This document shows positions 46,057 to 54,575 of a stretch of DNA of 64,000 nucleotides, in pieces (the first letter of the stretch is position 1; each line of letters starts with the position of its first letter). The notes beneath the pieces were generated by a model. It worked only from the letters and a program-made list of their open reading frames with translations. It did not search any database and had not been told where the DNA came from. The position numbers were made by a program, and so were the translations under genes. This DNA comes from Trinickia mobilis (lineage in GTDB: Bacteria > Pseudomonadota > Gammaproteobacteria > Burkholderiales > Burkholderiaceae): NCBI RefSeq assembly GCF_017315705.1, contig NZ_JAFLRF010000006.1, positions 226,706 to 290,705 of the forward strand, written 5' to 3'.

Positions 46057-46209
46057 GAAGCGGGATCATCGCCATCATGATCGAGCTGACGATCAGCAAC
46101 ATCAGGTAGGCGTCGAAGAATCTGACCGTCGAGTCGCGCAGAAGGCCGAAGCTCAAAGGGCCTAACGCCGCGATCATGTAGCCCACGCATAAAACGAACA
46201 TCGTCCATA
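46034..46209 (-). pseudogene. 3' remnant of an MFS transporter gene (CynX/NimT-like)
   Basis: The minus strand reads FVLCVGYMIAALGPLSFGLL then RFFDAYLMLLIVSSIMMAMI and stops at 46034-46036: the last two membrane spans of an MFS protein of the cyanate-transporter type. Sequence homologous to the other ten spans is missing beyond 46209. Confidence 0.7.
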
Positions 46210-46275
46210 GTCATCCCAGTGGTCAGTTGCTCTACGCGACGTCGGGCTTGATGCGAGCCGCAGCCGATACAGGGG

Positions 46276-46536
46276 TTGAATCTCGACTACCGGTCCGAGA
46301 AAGTGGGGGGCAGCTCAAGGACGTCAATACGCTTGTTTATCAAGGAAACCGGCCATACGTTTCGGCATTGGGTTCAACAGGTGCGCCTGGCCGAGGCACT
46401 GAATAGATTGGAGCACGGAGAGTCCATCGCCAATGCAGCGAACGCGCTGGGGTATGCCAGTCCGAGCGCATTCGCCGCGATGTTTCGCAAGACAATGGGG
46501 CAATCGCCGACGGACTATTTGATGGATCGTGCGTAA
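46276..46536 (+). pseudogene. 3' remnant of an AraC-family regulator gene
   Basis: The frame encodes the tail of the first and the whole second AraC helix-turn-helix (SSRTSIRLFIKETGHTFRHW, then ESIANAANALGYASPSAFAA, MFRKTMGQSPTDYL). The ligand domain and first helix are absent, and no ribosome site is present. It and the MFS remnant have both lost their 5' ends at the same place. Confidence 0.7.
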
Positions 46537-46574
46537 GGGGCCGCACTACCGCAAACGAAGCCGCCAGCAGAAGT

Positions 46575-47852
46575 TCACGCTGTCGTCGCCGACGCCTCTC
46601 TTTGCTTTGCCCATTTATCGAGCACCGCGCAGCCGATCAGAAGCGCGCCCGTGACGAAGAACACGTAGCGCATGCCGAAGTGCACGCCGATCGCACCGCC
46701 GATCAGCGGACCGATTACCTGCCCTGCGTATTGCGACGACTGCAGATATCCCAGCATCTTCCCCGATTCGCGCTCATGCACGGCATGGCGCACGAGCTTG
46801 GCGATGGACGGCAACAGCCCCGCCAGCGTCATGCCCATCAGCCCGCGCAGGGCGGCGAGCTGCCACCATTCGGTGACGAAGGCCTGCGGAATCATCACGA
46901 GGCCCGTCGCCACGAGACAGCCGATGATGACATTCCAGCCGCCGATACGGTCGGCCAGCGCACCGAGCCGCGCGGCCATCAGCATGCTGCCGAACGCGGA
47001 GCATGCCATCACGATGCCGGCGACCGTCGCGAGCCGGTTATGAGCAACGCCCAACTGTCCGATATACACCGTGATGATCGGCTCGATCGACATGTTGGAC
47101 AGCAGCACCATCGTCGCGGTCACGAGCAGTGCCGCAAGCGCCACGTAATTGCGCGTTCCGCCGACGGCCGTTCCCTGCACCTTCTTCGCCTTGGGTTCCG
47201 GCCTTTGGCTGAAGTCTTCGCGGACCAGCGTAAGCGTCAGGATCGCAGCAACGGCAATCATCCCGCCGCCGGCGAAAAAAGCGCCGCGAATACCGATCAG
47301 ATTCGGAAGCACACCGCCGATGAGCGGCCCGACGAGATTACCGGCAAGCACGCCTGTCGAGAGCACGCCCAGCGCCCAGCCCGAACGCTCGGGAGGCGCC
47401 TGCGTGCCGATCATCACAATCGCAGCCGACGCGTATCCGCCGATCAAGCCGGCGGCGAATCGCAACGCCACCAGCTCATAGATGTTGTGCGCGAGGCCGA
47501 TCGTCGACATGACGATCGCCATGCCGACCGCTGCGCGAACGAGCATCGGCTTGCGCCCATAGCGATCGGCGAGTTGCCCCCAAATCGGGGCGGTGAGCGC
47601 CGTACCCAGGAATGTGACGCCGAATGCCACGCCGGACCACTGCACGACCGCGGACGTCGACGTGACACCAAGTTGTTGAACGTAAAGCGGCAAAAACGGC
47701 AGCAGCATGCTCAAGCTGACCAGCGTCGTAAATGAGCCGAACACACAGACAATCAGGTTCCTTCGCCAATACTGCGCGTTGCGCGCCGCGTAAGTGACCT
47801 TCTCGGCATGCGGCACTGCCGATCGCGGGAGGGTGGTGGTGGCGTTTTCCAT
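46575..47852 (-). CDS. MFS multidrug exporter, MdtG-like (DHA1)
   Basis: A 425-residue protein with 12 predicted spans. Motif A appears as WGQLADRYGRKPMLVR near residue 85, motif C in span 5 as GNLVGPLIGG, and the repeat ARLGALADRIGG in the second half. The start at 47852 (MENATTTLP) is preferred over 47870. The LysR gene at 48073-48960 reads in the same direction upstream and may control it. Confidence 0.92.
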   Translation of the reverse strand: MENATTTLPRSAVPHAEKVTYAARNAQYWRRNLIVCVFGSFTTLVSLSMLLPFLPLYVQQLGVTSTSAVVQWSGVAFGVTFLGTALTAPIWGQLADRYGRKPMLVRAAVGMAIVMSTIGLAHNIYELVALRFAAGLIGGYASAAIVMIGTQAPPERSGWALGVLSTGVLAGNLVGPLIGGVLPNLIGIRGAFFAGGGMIAVAAILTLTLVREDFSQRPEPKAKKVQGTAVGGTRNYVALAALLVTATMVLLSNMSIEPIITVYIGQLGVAHNRLATVAGIVMACSAFGSMLMAARLGALADRIGGWNVIIGCLVATGLVMIPQAFVTEWWQLAALRGLMGMTLAGLLPSIAKLVRHAVHERESGKMLGYLQSSQYAGQVIGPLIGGAIGVHFGMRYVFFVTGALLIGCAVLDKWAKQREASATTA

Positions 47853-47879
47853 TGCAGTTGCGGATATCACTGGGCGCTA

Positions 47880-48167
47880 ATGATGGAGCGCGGGCACACA
47901 GGAAGGGTTGCGAGATCGTTTCCTGCACTAGAAGAATCATTAAGGAGCATTCTAGAGACGGGGCGCGGAGAAATCGCTACCCCCCAGGAACAAATGCTTT
48001 TCCTGGCCGGGCTAGTCGACGGCTTGATGGATCGAGCGGAAACGCTCTATGGAACGACCGGACGGACCTCGCCTAGGCCGCGACCATGCGCGGCCCGAAC
48101 TCCGAACGCGCGACATCGACAAACGCCCGCATTGCGCTCGACACATAAGCGTCGTGCCGTCGAATGA
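47880..48167 (+). CDS. Possible small protein, unrecognised
   Basis: A 95-codon frame starting MMERGHTGRV with an amphipathic central part (FPALEESLRSILETGRGEIA, TPQEQMLFLAGLVDGLMD). Its last third overlaps the 3' end of the LysR gene on the other strand. Codon use differs from the neighbours (CTA, TTA, TCA). It may be a fragment of a lost gene. Confidence 0.25.
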   Translation: MMERGHTGRVARSFPALEESLRSILETGRGEIATPQEQMLFLAGLVDGLMDRAETLYGTTGRTSPRPRPCAARTPNARHRQTPALRSTHKRRAVE

Positions 48168-48960
48168 AGAGCGTTGCGACCTGCGCCTTCTCAGGAGCGA
48201 TCGGATGAACGGCGACGAGATCCTGTCCCGCCGCGTTCGCCACTACGCCGCGAGGCAGCAACGTGATCCCGATACCGGCTGCAACGCACGCGACGATCGC
48301 GTCCAGCGAGCCGAATTCGAGCGGCGTGGCGGTGAGTATTCCCATTTCGGAAAGCAAAGTCTCAAGCCGCTGACGATACGAACAACCGAGGCGAAAGACG
48401 ATCGTCTTGAGATCCTTGACCGACCGGATCGACTCCAGCGAGCGCAAGGTGCGCGGCGTCACCAGCACCAATTCCTCTTGAAAGATGGTCTCGGCATGCA
48501 GGTCCGGATGTTCTACCGGTCCGGCGACGAACGCGCCGTCGAGACGGCATTCCGCGACATCTGCCGTCAGGCTGCAACTGGTGCCGGTGGTCAGCGACAA
48601 CTGCACCTGCGGATGCATTCTTGCAAAATTGCTCAGGATGGGAGACAGGCGCAGCGCCGCCGTGGTTTCGAGGGTTCCTAATGCGAGCGCGCCGCTAGGG
48701 GGGCCGTCATCGAGCGCGGCGAGCTTGGCATCCGCGACGAGCTTCGCAATACGCGCCGCGTACGGCAGCATCCGCTGCCCCGCCGGCGTCAAGCTCACGC
48801 CGCGCACGTGCCGCTGAAAGAGCGCAACACCGATTTCCCGTTCCAGAGACCGGATTCGAGCGGTCACATTCGACTGAACGGTATGAAGTTCGGTCGCGGC
48901 CCGATTCATGCTTCCATGACGAGCCACTGCCTCGAATACCTTGAGGTCGGCAACATCCAT
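48073..48960 (-). CDS. LysR-family regulator
   Basis: A 295-residue LysR protein starting MDVADLKVFEAVARHGSM. The helix-turn-helix is SMNRAATELHTVQSNVTARI near residues 17-36. Its effector domain (LTTGTSCSLTADVAECRLDG) closely resembles that of the broken LysR gene at 38773-39554. Candidate regulator of the MFS exporter downstream. Confidence 0.92.
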   Translation of the reverse strand: MDVADLKVFEAVARHGSMNRAATELHTVQSNVTARIRSLEREIGVALFQRHVRGVSLTPAGQRMLPYAARIAKLVADAKLAALDDGPPSGALALGTLETTAALRLSPILSNFARMHPQVQLSLTTGTSCSLTADVAECRLDGAFVAGPVEHPDLHAETIFQEELVLVTPRTLRSLESIRSVKDLKTIVFRLGCSYRQRLETLLSEMGILTATPLEFGSLDAIVACVAAGIGITLLPRGVVANAAGQDLVAVHPIAPEKAQVATLFIRRHDAYVSSAMRAFVDVARSEFGPRMVAA

Positions 48961-49026
48961 GCTTTGCACCTCGAACTGGCCGCCCCTGGCAAAGGCGGCC
49001 AGCGATTGATCGAACGAGAACTCCGC

Positions 49027-49452
49027 TTAGACGAGCGTCAGCGTCACGTCGATGTTGTTGCGCGTCGCGTTCGAATAAGGACAGACGACATGCGCCTTGT
49101 TGATCAAGTCCTGCGCGGCGTCGCGCGCCATGCCGGGCAGCGAGATTTTCAGCTCGACTTCAATGCCGAAACCATTGGGAATCGGGCCGATGCCGACGTT
49201 GCCGTCGATCGACGCATCCGCGGGCATGGCGATTTTGTCGCGCGCGGCGACGAACTTCATCGCGCCAATGAAGCATGCGCTGTAACCGGCTGCAAACAAC
49301 TGCTCGGGATTCGTGCCATCGCCGCCCTTTCCGCCCAGCTCCTTTGGCGTGGTCAGATGCAGATCGAGCTTGCTATCGGGAACCACCGCACGGCCGTCGC
49401 GGCCTCCGGTGACTTGCGCGTGAGCGCGGTAGAGAACCTGTTCGATCGACAT
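49027..49452 (-). CDS. ohr: Organic hydroperoxide resistance protein, Ohr
   Basis: A 141-residue OsmC/Ohr-fold thiol peroxidase. The peroxidatic Cys lies in [12 protein letters not shown] near residue 60 and the resolving Cys in [13 protein letters not shown] near residue 125. [20 protein letters not shown] is the Ohr signature. It reduces organic hydroperoxides with lipoyl reductants. The start at 49452 follows GAAGGAGTTTG. The OhrR repressor gene lies 1.9 kb upstream on the same strand. Confidence 0.95.
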   Translation of the reverse strand: MSIEQVLYRAHAQVTGGRDGRAVVPDSKLDLHLTTPKELGGKGGDGTNPEQLFAAGYSACFIGAMKFVAARDKIAMPADASIDGNVGIGPIPNGFGIEVELKISLPGMARDAAQDLINKAHVVCPYSNATRNNIDVTLTLV

Positions 49453-49553
49453 TACAAACTCCTTCAGAGAGGATTTAAGTATCCCGCACCGCAAGAGATA
49501 CCTAAAAGTTCAAGGACTCGGGTCGCCACGCCAGCCGCGCAATCAGCCCGTCT

Positions 49554-49753
49554 TCACCGCTTGAAGTCTTCGCCGTTGATGCGGCTGGAAACGCTGATAT
49601 TTTCAGCCGGATGTTCATGCACGATGACATTGATGATCTTCGGATCCGATCCGATCCGATCGAGTCGTGCGTGACCTGGATGATATCCCGGATGAGCTGT
49701 TCGCGACGTGCTGGCGACAAACCCGCTTTGATGTGGCATTCGATAAAAGGCAC
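49554..49753 (-). pseudogene. Tautomerase-family gene frameshifted by a pentanucleotide repeat
   Basis: From a GTG at 49753 the protein reads MPFIECHIKAGLSPARREQL to THDSIGSD, with the Pro-1 of 4-oxalocrotonate tautomerases. Then three copies of GATCG plus GATCC shift the frame. With two copies the frame continues PKIINVIVHEHPAENISVSS to GEDFKR and a TGA at 49554-49556, giving 64 residues. One extra 5-base unit (near 49640-49660) thus inactivates the gene, probably by slippage. Confidence 0.78.
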
Positions 49754-49841
49754 GATGAGTCTCCAATCTGCTCATCCGTCCCTCCGTACCGCATGCCGCA
49801 AGATATAAGGGCCATGCCGATCTCCTAAGCTCCAGTATCGA

Positions 49842-51251
49842 CTATTGAATCCCCGGATGTTTCGCAGGGTACTTTGCAACTGGACTGACCTTCGCCAGGA
49901 GTTGCATCAACTCCTCAACCGAGTGTTCCTCCAGCATTGAGACCCGATCGACGATCCGGCCTCGAAGCGCTTCGTCTGCGTATGGCTCGCTCAACCAGTG
50001 GAATTTTTCGACCGTGCGTTCCCACGTGAACGGATTGTCGAGGCCGCCTTCGAAGCCCGCGTGCTCCTTCGAGAACACGCGGCCGTCCTTGCATTTGATC
50101 GTCACTCTCGCGTTCAAGGCTTGCGGGTACTGAGCCGAGAATTCGGCGTCCGGACGCACGGTGACCTGCTTGAGCAATGCCTGCGCATCGGCCGCCCGGA
50201 CGCGCTGCGGTTCAAGCTGAGCCGGGCCCACTTGAGCGTCGAGCAGCGCCGCGGCGATCAGATACTTAAGGTTGTAGTCGGCTTGTTCCTTCGTCTGCGG
50301 ATCGTCCTTCGGGCCGAAGCCGCCGCCGCCCGCGATGTCGTATCCGGTCTGGAAAATGTCGCAGAGGACCTCACTCACATCCTCGCTCTTCACGCCGTGC
50401 TTGCGCTTGAGTTCGAGCGTCGCCTCGAGGACAGGCTGGCCGTGAATCAGCGAACAGTACTTCTTCATGACAGTCTGATGAACGATCTCAAGCCGCCGAT
50501 CGTCCCAGTCCACGTCGAGCGGCTGATCGAACATGCGAACCAGCCCGTTGGGCCCTTCGAAAAGGCGAAGCGGGCCCGTGAAGCCGCGTTTCGCAAGCGA
50601 CGCGGAGTAGACGGCTCGCATGCCGGTCATGCCGGGCGAGAAGCCTTTCCATTGCGATACCGGCTCGGAGTGCACGCACGAAAGCGACACGTTGTCGACC
50701 GTCGCGATCGCAATCGCGTGCGCGATTTGATCGGCATTCAAGCCGAGCAGCTTGCCCGATCCGGCCGCAGCCGATATCGCCAGTTGAATCGCATGATTGA
50801 AGCCCTTCGCCATGACGGGGACGATTGCCGTGATACGGCAGCCGATCTCATACGCGACAGCGAGCGCCAGCATGAAATCCTCCCCGCTCGCCGACGCATG
50901 ATCCGCCGCGGCCAGGATCGTGCCGAAGTTGTCGCTCGGGTGACACAGACCGCCTGGCGACATGTAGCTGTCGAGAAGATCCACGTAGCGGACGAGGCTC
51001 GTGTTGTACAGCGCTGCCTGATCCGGCGACGTGCTGCCGCCGCCGATCAATGTGCACGATCCCGAACCGCGATACTCGGCGAACTGCCCCCTAAGCGCCT
51101 TGAATGGCGCGCCGGGCAACGCGGCGATTGCGCATCCCAGGCTGTCGAGAATGTTTCGTTTGAAGACCTTGCGTGCATCGAGCGTGAGATCAGGGGCGTG
51201 CGCATCGTAAGCAAACTTGCCGATACGCTGGGCGGTAGTGGGTGTGCTCAC
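49842..51251 (-). CDS. MmgE/PrpD family protein
   Basis: A 469-residue member starting with GTG after GGGAAATC; an ATG 42 bases upstream is possible. Landmarks are ILDSLGCAIAALPG, the active-site-like SPGGLCHPSDNFG near residue 100, and KYCSLIHGQPVLEATLELK near residue 270. It differs clearly from the MmgE/PrpD protein at 9987-11378, so the two are not recent duplicates. It lies in a run with ohr and a broken tautomerase gene. Substrate unknown, probably a tricarboxylate or related hydroxyacid. Confidence 0.88.
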   Translation of the reverse strand: MSTPTTAQRIGKFAYDAHAPDLTLDARKVFKRNILDSLGCAIAALPGAPFKALRGQFAEYRGSGSCTLIGGGSTSPDQAALYNTSLVRYVDLLDSYMSPGGLCHPSDNFGTILAAADHASASGEDFMLALAVAYEIGCRITAIVPVMAKGFNHAIQLAISAAAGSGKLLGLNADQIAHAIAIATVDNVSLSCVHSEPVSQWKGFSPGMTGMRAVYSASLAKRGFTGPLRLFEGPNGLVRMFDQPLDVDWDDRRLEIVHQTVMKKYCSLIHGQPVLEATLELKRKHGVKSEDVSEVLCDIFQTGYDIAGGGGFGPKDDPQTKEQADYNLKYLIAAALLDAQVGPAQLEPQRVRAADAQALLKQVTVRPDAEFSAQYPQALNARVTIKCKDGRVFSKEHAGFEGGLDNPFTWERTVEKFHWLSEPYADEALRGRIVDRVSMLEEHSVEELMQLLAKVSPVAKYPAKHPGIQ

Positions 51252-51390
51252 TTGGCGGATTTCCCAGGAAAAGCCGATGTGGAAAATTCGCACTGTTCCG
51301 AACGAAGATCAAGCGAAGGGTTTGCATAGGGATATCAGTTTCGGAGATAGCCTGCTTGTTGCTTCTCGAGAGACCCCCGCGGAGGCACGC

Positions 51391-51852
51391 TCATCCCTGT
51401 TCGCGCGCGGACTTGACGAGATTGTTGCGCAGCGTGACGATCGCCCTCTGAATCTTGGGGAACTCCTCGGGTGCCAGGCCGCAGGCCTCGACGATGTCCA
51501 TGGTCAGGCCTTTTTCGCGCAGGCGCCGCCCGGCCTTCGTCAGGCCGACGAGCACCTGACGCTCGTCCTGGGGATCGCGCTGTCTATGCAGATAGCCCAT
51601 TGCTTCCAGCTTCTTCAGGATCGGCGTGAGCGTGTTCGATTCGAGAAACAGCTTTTCGCCGAGACCGCCGACGGTCTGATTGTCTTGCTCCCACAGCGCA
51701 ATGATCGTGATGTATTGCGTGTAGGTGAGGCCAAGCTCGTCGAGAATCGGCTTGTATGCCTTGCCGAAAGCGAGATTCGCCGAGTACACGGCGAAGCACA
51801 GGAAGTCCGACAGCCTCAAGGCTGCCGAATCTGCGTTTTCAGTGGATTTCAT
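51391..51852 (-). CDS. ohrR: MarR-family peroxide sensor, OhrR
   Basis: A 153-residue MarR protein with the OhrR hallmark LSDFLCFAVYSANLAFGKAY, whose Cys (about residue 19) is the hydroperoxide sensor, plus YTQYITIIALWEQD and the wing DPQDERQVLVGLT. It represses ohr until oxidised. A promoter with a palindrome lies directly upstream. Confidence 0.93.
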   Translation of the reverse strand: MKSTENADSAALRLSDFLCFAVYSANLAFGKAYKPILDELGLTYTQYITIIALWEQDNQTVGGLGEKLFLESNTLTPILKKLEAMGYLHRQRDPQDERQVLVGLTKAGRRLREKGLTMDIVEACGLAPEEFPKIQRAIVTLRNNLVKSAREQG

Positions 51853-51899
51853 CTGTGTCCTCGTTCATCAACACTCGGTGAGAGTTTTCCGAAGGACAC

Positions 51900-51929
51900 A
51901 TTATATAGATCGGATGCGATTTAGTCGCA
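51900..51929 (-). promoter_or_regulatory. ohrR promoter with palindrome
   Basis: On the minus strand a perfect -10 TATAAT (51900-51905) is preceded by the palindrome TGCGA-TTTAG-TCGCA (51915-51929) in the spacer region. Position suggests an autoregulatory OhrR operator. Confidence 0.5.
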
Positions 51930-51969
51930 AGTGCGTGATATCTGGGGCCAAGCGCTTGCCGTATCTCGA

Positions 51970-52179
51970 TCAGCCGGCCAAATCCGCTGGCGAAAACGGA
52001 CTATGCATGTCCATCCAGTCATACGAATCGGTGTGGTGCGCCCACGCCCAATTCCTGGCAGACGCTTTCGTGTCATCAATCGTTTGCGAGCTTTCGCTCG
52101 ATTTCGATCTTGCGTCGCGCCGGACGCTCGTCCCGCCTTGGGCCTCGGTATTCAGGTAATTCGAAGCGTTGTATTTCAT
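51970..52179 (-). CDS. Small hypothetical protein
   Basis: A 69-residue, polar, Ser/Asp-rich protein (MKYNASNYLNTEAQGG at the start; aromatic end ARNWAWAHHTDSYDWMDMHS). A good ribosome site (AGGAAAGGACG) precedes the ATG at 52179. No domain recognised. The codon use is acceptable and the strand matches its neighbours. Confidence 0.45.
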   Translation of the reverse strand: MKYNASNYLNTEAQGGTSVRRDARSKSSESSQTIDDTKASARNWAWAHHTDSYDWMDMHSPFSPADLAG

Positions 52180-52328
52180 CGTCCTTTCCTCTGCAGAATC
52201 TGCCATGACGTCGAACCGATGACGTCGTTGTTTCCCTCAATGCAATCCGCGCTCGTACCGCCATCGAAGCTCGCGTCAGCGTCGGCGCCGGCGTTGGGCC
52301 TTGACGTCGGCACCGCCGTCACCGCACA

Positions 52329-52493
52329 TCAATCGTGCTCCAGCGCCTCGCATTGCACCGACGCTGCCACCAGCTCGGCAAAGCGTTCCAGCGCGGTAAT
52401 CGAGCTGTGCACCGTGCGATATTCCTGACGCCCGATCTTGGCGTCGAGGACAATCGTCATTCCGGATTTTCGCGCCAATTCAAGGATGTCCAT
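52329..52493 (-). CDS. Small hypothetical protein
   Basis: A 54-residue protein, MDILELARKSGMTIVLDAKI then GRQEYRTVHSSITALERFAE and an acidic tail. It has a compact alpha/beta pattern. The start follows GGGGAGCCTCAC. Of a type seen as short conserved proteins in Burkholderia-group genomes, but I cannot name a function. Confidence 0.5.
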   Translation of the reverse strand: MDILELARKSGMTIVLDAKIGRQEYRTVHSSITALERFAELVAASVQCEALEHD

Positions 52494-52649
52494 GTGAGGC
52501 TCCCCGCCGAAGATATCTGTGACTGAAATAGCAAGCCAAAGCCAGCAACCCATGTCACTAAGATTAATCGTCCTGCGCAGTACATCAATGGAGCGGAGCA
52601 GAATTCACTTTTCCCGGATTGAGAACAATGAGGGCGGGACACGGACGCT

Positions 52650-52674
52650 GCGCGCCGCGATGCGAGCGGCGCGC
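52650..52674 (-). terminator. Hairpin after the DUF4148 gene
   Basis: GCGCGCCGC with complement GCGGCGCGC around a 7-base loop, 10 bases after the DUF4148 stop. No T run. Confidence 0.4.
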
Positions 52675-52683
52675 GAACGCGGC

Positions 52684-52998
52684 TTACGGATGGGCGTAAA
52701 CCGGACCGAGCCCCGCCATTTCGGTTTGCGCCGCTCGCGAACCGGAAGCCGACGTCGCATCCATCTGCGCACCGTAGGAAGTCGCGGCGACGCTGTTCTC
52801 CGCGCTGATGCGCGCTTCAGCGGCTTCAATGTTCTTCGGATACTGGGTGTGATCGCTGGCCGGGTTGTAGCCGGCCTTCTGCAGTTGAACCAGTTCCGCG
52901 CGCACTTCGGCACGGGTAACCGGTTGGCTGGACTGCGCAAACGAAACAGCGGGAATGGCAACGAGAGCCGCAACGACGAGCGATTGAACAAGTTTCAT
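52684..52998 (-). CDS. DUF4148 domain-containing secreted protein
   Basis: A 104-residue protein. The signal peptide is MKLVQSLVVAALVAIPAVSFAQ; the mature part reads PVTRAEVRAELVQLQKAGYN and then DHTQYPKNIEAAEARI, the DUF4148 signature common in Burkholderiaceae. Probably periplasmic. Its promoter matches that of the thioredoxin-like gene on the far side of the two-component system, so it is a likely target of that regulator. Confidence 0.9.
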   Translation of the reverse strand: MKLVQSLVVAALVAIPAVSFAQSSQPVTRAEVRAELVQLQKAGYNPASDHTQYPKNIEAAEARISAENSVAATSYGAQMDATSASGSRAAQTEMAGLGPVYAHP

Positions 52999-53120
52999 AA
53001 TCGGTACCTCAAGAGAGTAAGTTTTGCGAAAACACCGGTTTGCGCTTTCGGCGATCGAGGTGGCATCGGATTGCCGATGACTCGAACGCACAGTCAGCAG
53101 CAGTCCTGGCGTTGATGTAT

Positions 53121-53211
53121 TTGAACGCTCTGAAGTATCTGGCTTATGTCTGGAACACCGGCGTTGTGCAATGTTTTGTATTCACCCGCCGCGCAGACAC
53201 ATTGCGATACA
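53121..53211 (-). promoter_or_regulatory. Promoter of the DUF4148 gene with tandem regulator boxes
   Basis: Read on the minus strand: TGTATC, four bases, TGTGTC (10-base direct repeat from 53211), then after 14 bases ATACAAA and ACATTGCAC. The same layout occurs in inverted orientation at 55410-55500. A 10-base repeat fits tandem binding of an OmpR-type response regulator. Confidence 0.7.
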
Positions 53212-53258
53212 GACATGGGCCGCGCTCGCGGATTCGACTCGTCGCGCGAAGCGGGAGG

Positions 53259-54575
53259 CTAGCGCCGGTTCTTCAGCGTCAGCCGCGCTTCGAGCCCGCC
53301 GCCTGGCCGGTTATGCAGCGACAACACGGCATCCATCGCCAGCGCGAGCTGCCGGGCAATGGCGAGGCCCAATCCCGTTCCGCCCGTATGGCGATTGCGA
53401 GACGTTTCGAGCCGGTAGAACGGCTCGAATACCGCCTCCAGCGATTCGGGCGGTATGCCGGGCCCACGGTCGAGCACCGAGATCGTCACTTGCCCGCCGG
53501 GTTCGGCTTGCGCCTTGATCTCGGCTGCCCCGCCGAACTTCAATGCGTTGTCGACCAGGTTGCCGACGATCCTGCGCAAAGCCTGAGGCCGCGTGACCAG
53601 TGCGGCTGCGACACGCCCTTCCAAGGAAACCGCCTGGCCCGCGTCGACATAGTCGCAAACCAGACTGTCGAGCAGCGCATCCGGATCGATGCGGCGCGGC
53701 GCTTCCGCCGCGCCGTGCAGGGTGCGCGCGTAGGTCACGCCTTCCTTGACGAGGTTTTCCATCTCGAGCAGATCCTGCCGCAGCTTGGCACTCTCGGCGC
53801 TGTCGTCGATCACGTCGAGGCGAAGGCGCATGCGGGTAATCGGCGTTTGCAGATCATGGGAAATCGCCGCGAGAATCTGCATGCGTTCGGTCATGTAAAG
53901 CCCGATGCGGTCCTGCATCGCATTGAACGCCCGGGCCGCGCGCGACACTTCCGATGGGCCGTCTTCAGGCAAGCGCGACGCCTTCAAGTCCGGGCCCAGC
54001 GTATCAGCAGCGTGCGCCAACTGATGCAGAGGGCGCGTCGCCAAGCGCACCGCGAGCCAGCAGCAGCCGGCCAGCACGGCCAATTGCAGCGCGAGGACGA
54101 CCGGTAGCCAGCCCGATAGCGGAATGCCCGACATCGGACGAATGTCGATGGTGAGCGGCGTGCCGTCGCTCAGCCGCAAATGGGCCTGCAGATGCTCACG
54201 CTTGCCCGGAATCGCGTTCACCGTCAGCGGATAGGTCTTACCGATGCCGTCCGCAATCGAGCGCGCCACTTCCTCCGACAATCGCGCATCCGGGGGATTG
54301 CCGGTCACGCCGGGCCCGAGAATGAAGCCGTAGCTGCGGCGCGCAAGCCGCGGCAGCCACGCCGCGCGTTCGGCAGGCGGCAAGTGATCGAGCAATGCGA
54401 CCGAACCGGCGACCTCGCGATCGATGTAGTTCATCATCATGTGAGTCGTCGCCTCGTCGCGTTCGGTCATCGTGAGCCAGAACGACAGCGTTTGCGCGAG
54501 TGCGAGCCCTACGCAGAGGATCAGCGCAAGCCTCGCGAACAGCGTGCGCGGCCAGTGCCATACGGGCCTCGTCAT
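53259..54575 (-). CDS. Sensor histidine kinase (EnvZ-like)
   Basis: A 438-residue membrane kinase. The first span is about residues 13-33, the periplasmic part about 34-150, the second span about 155-178 and then HAMP. The phospho-acceptor His is in AAISHDLQTPITRMRLR near residue 242. N box RRIVGNLVDNALKFGG, G1 DRGPGIP and G2 GGTGLGLAIARQL complete the ATPase domain. Its start overlaps the response-regulator stop by four bases (ATGA). The signal is unknown. Confidence 0.93.
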   Translation of the reverse strand: MTRPVWHWPRTLFARLALILCVGLALAQTLSFWLTMTERDEATTHMMMNYIDREVAGSVALLDHLPPAERAAWLPRLARRSYGFILGPGVTGNPPDARLSEEVARSIADGIGKTYPLTVNAIPGKREHLQAHLRLSDGTPLTIDIRPMSGIPLSGWLPVVLALQLAVLAGCCWLAVRLATRPLHQLAHAADTLGPDLKASRLPEDGPSEVSRAARAFNAMQDRIGLYMTERMQILAAISHDLQTPITRMRLRLDVIDDSAESAKLRQDLLEMENLVKEGVTYARTLHGAAEAPRRIDPDALLDSLVCDYVDAGQAVSLEGRVAAALVTRPQALRRIVGNLVDNALKFGGAAEIKAQAEPGGQVTISVLDRGPGIPPESLEAVFEPFYRLETSRNRHTGGTGLGLAIARQLALAMDAVLSLHNRPGGGLEARLTLKNRR

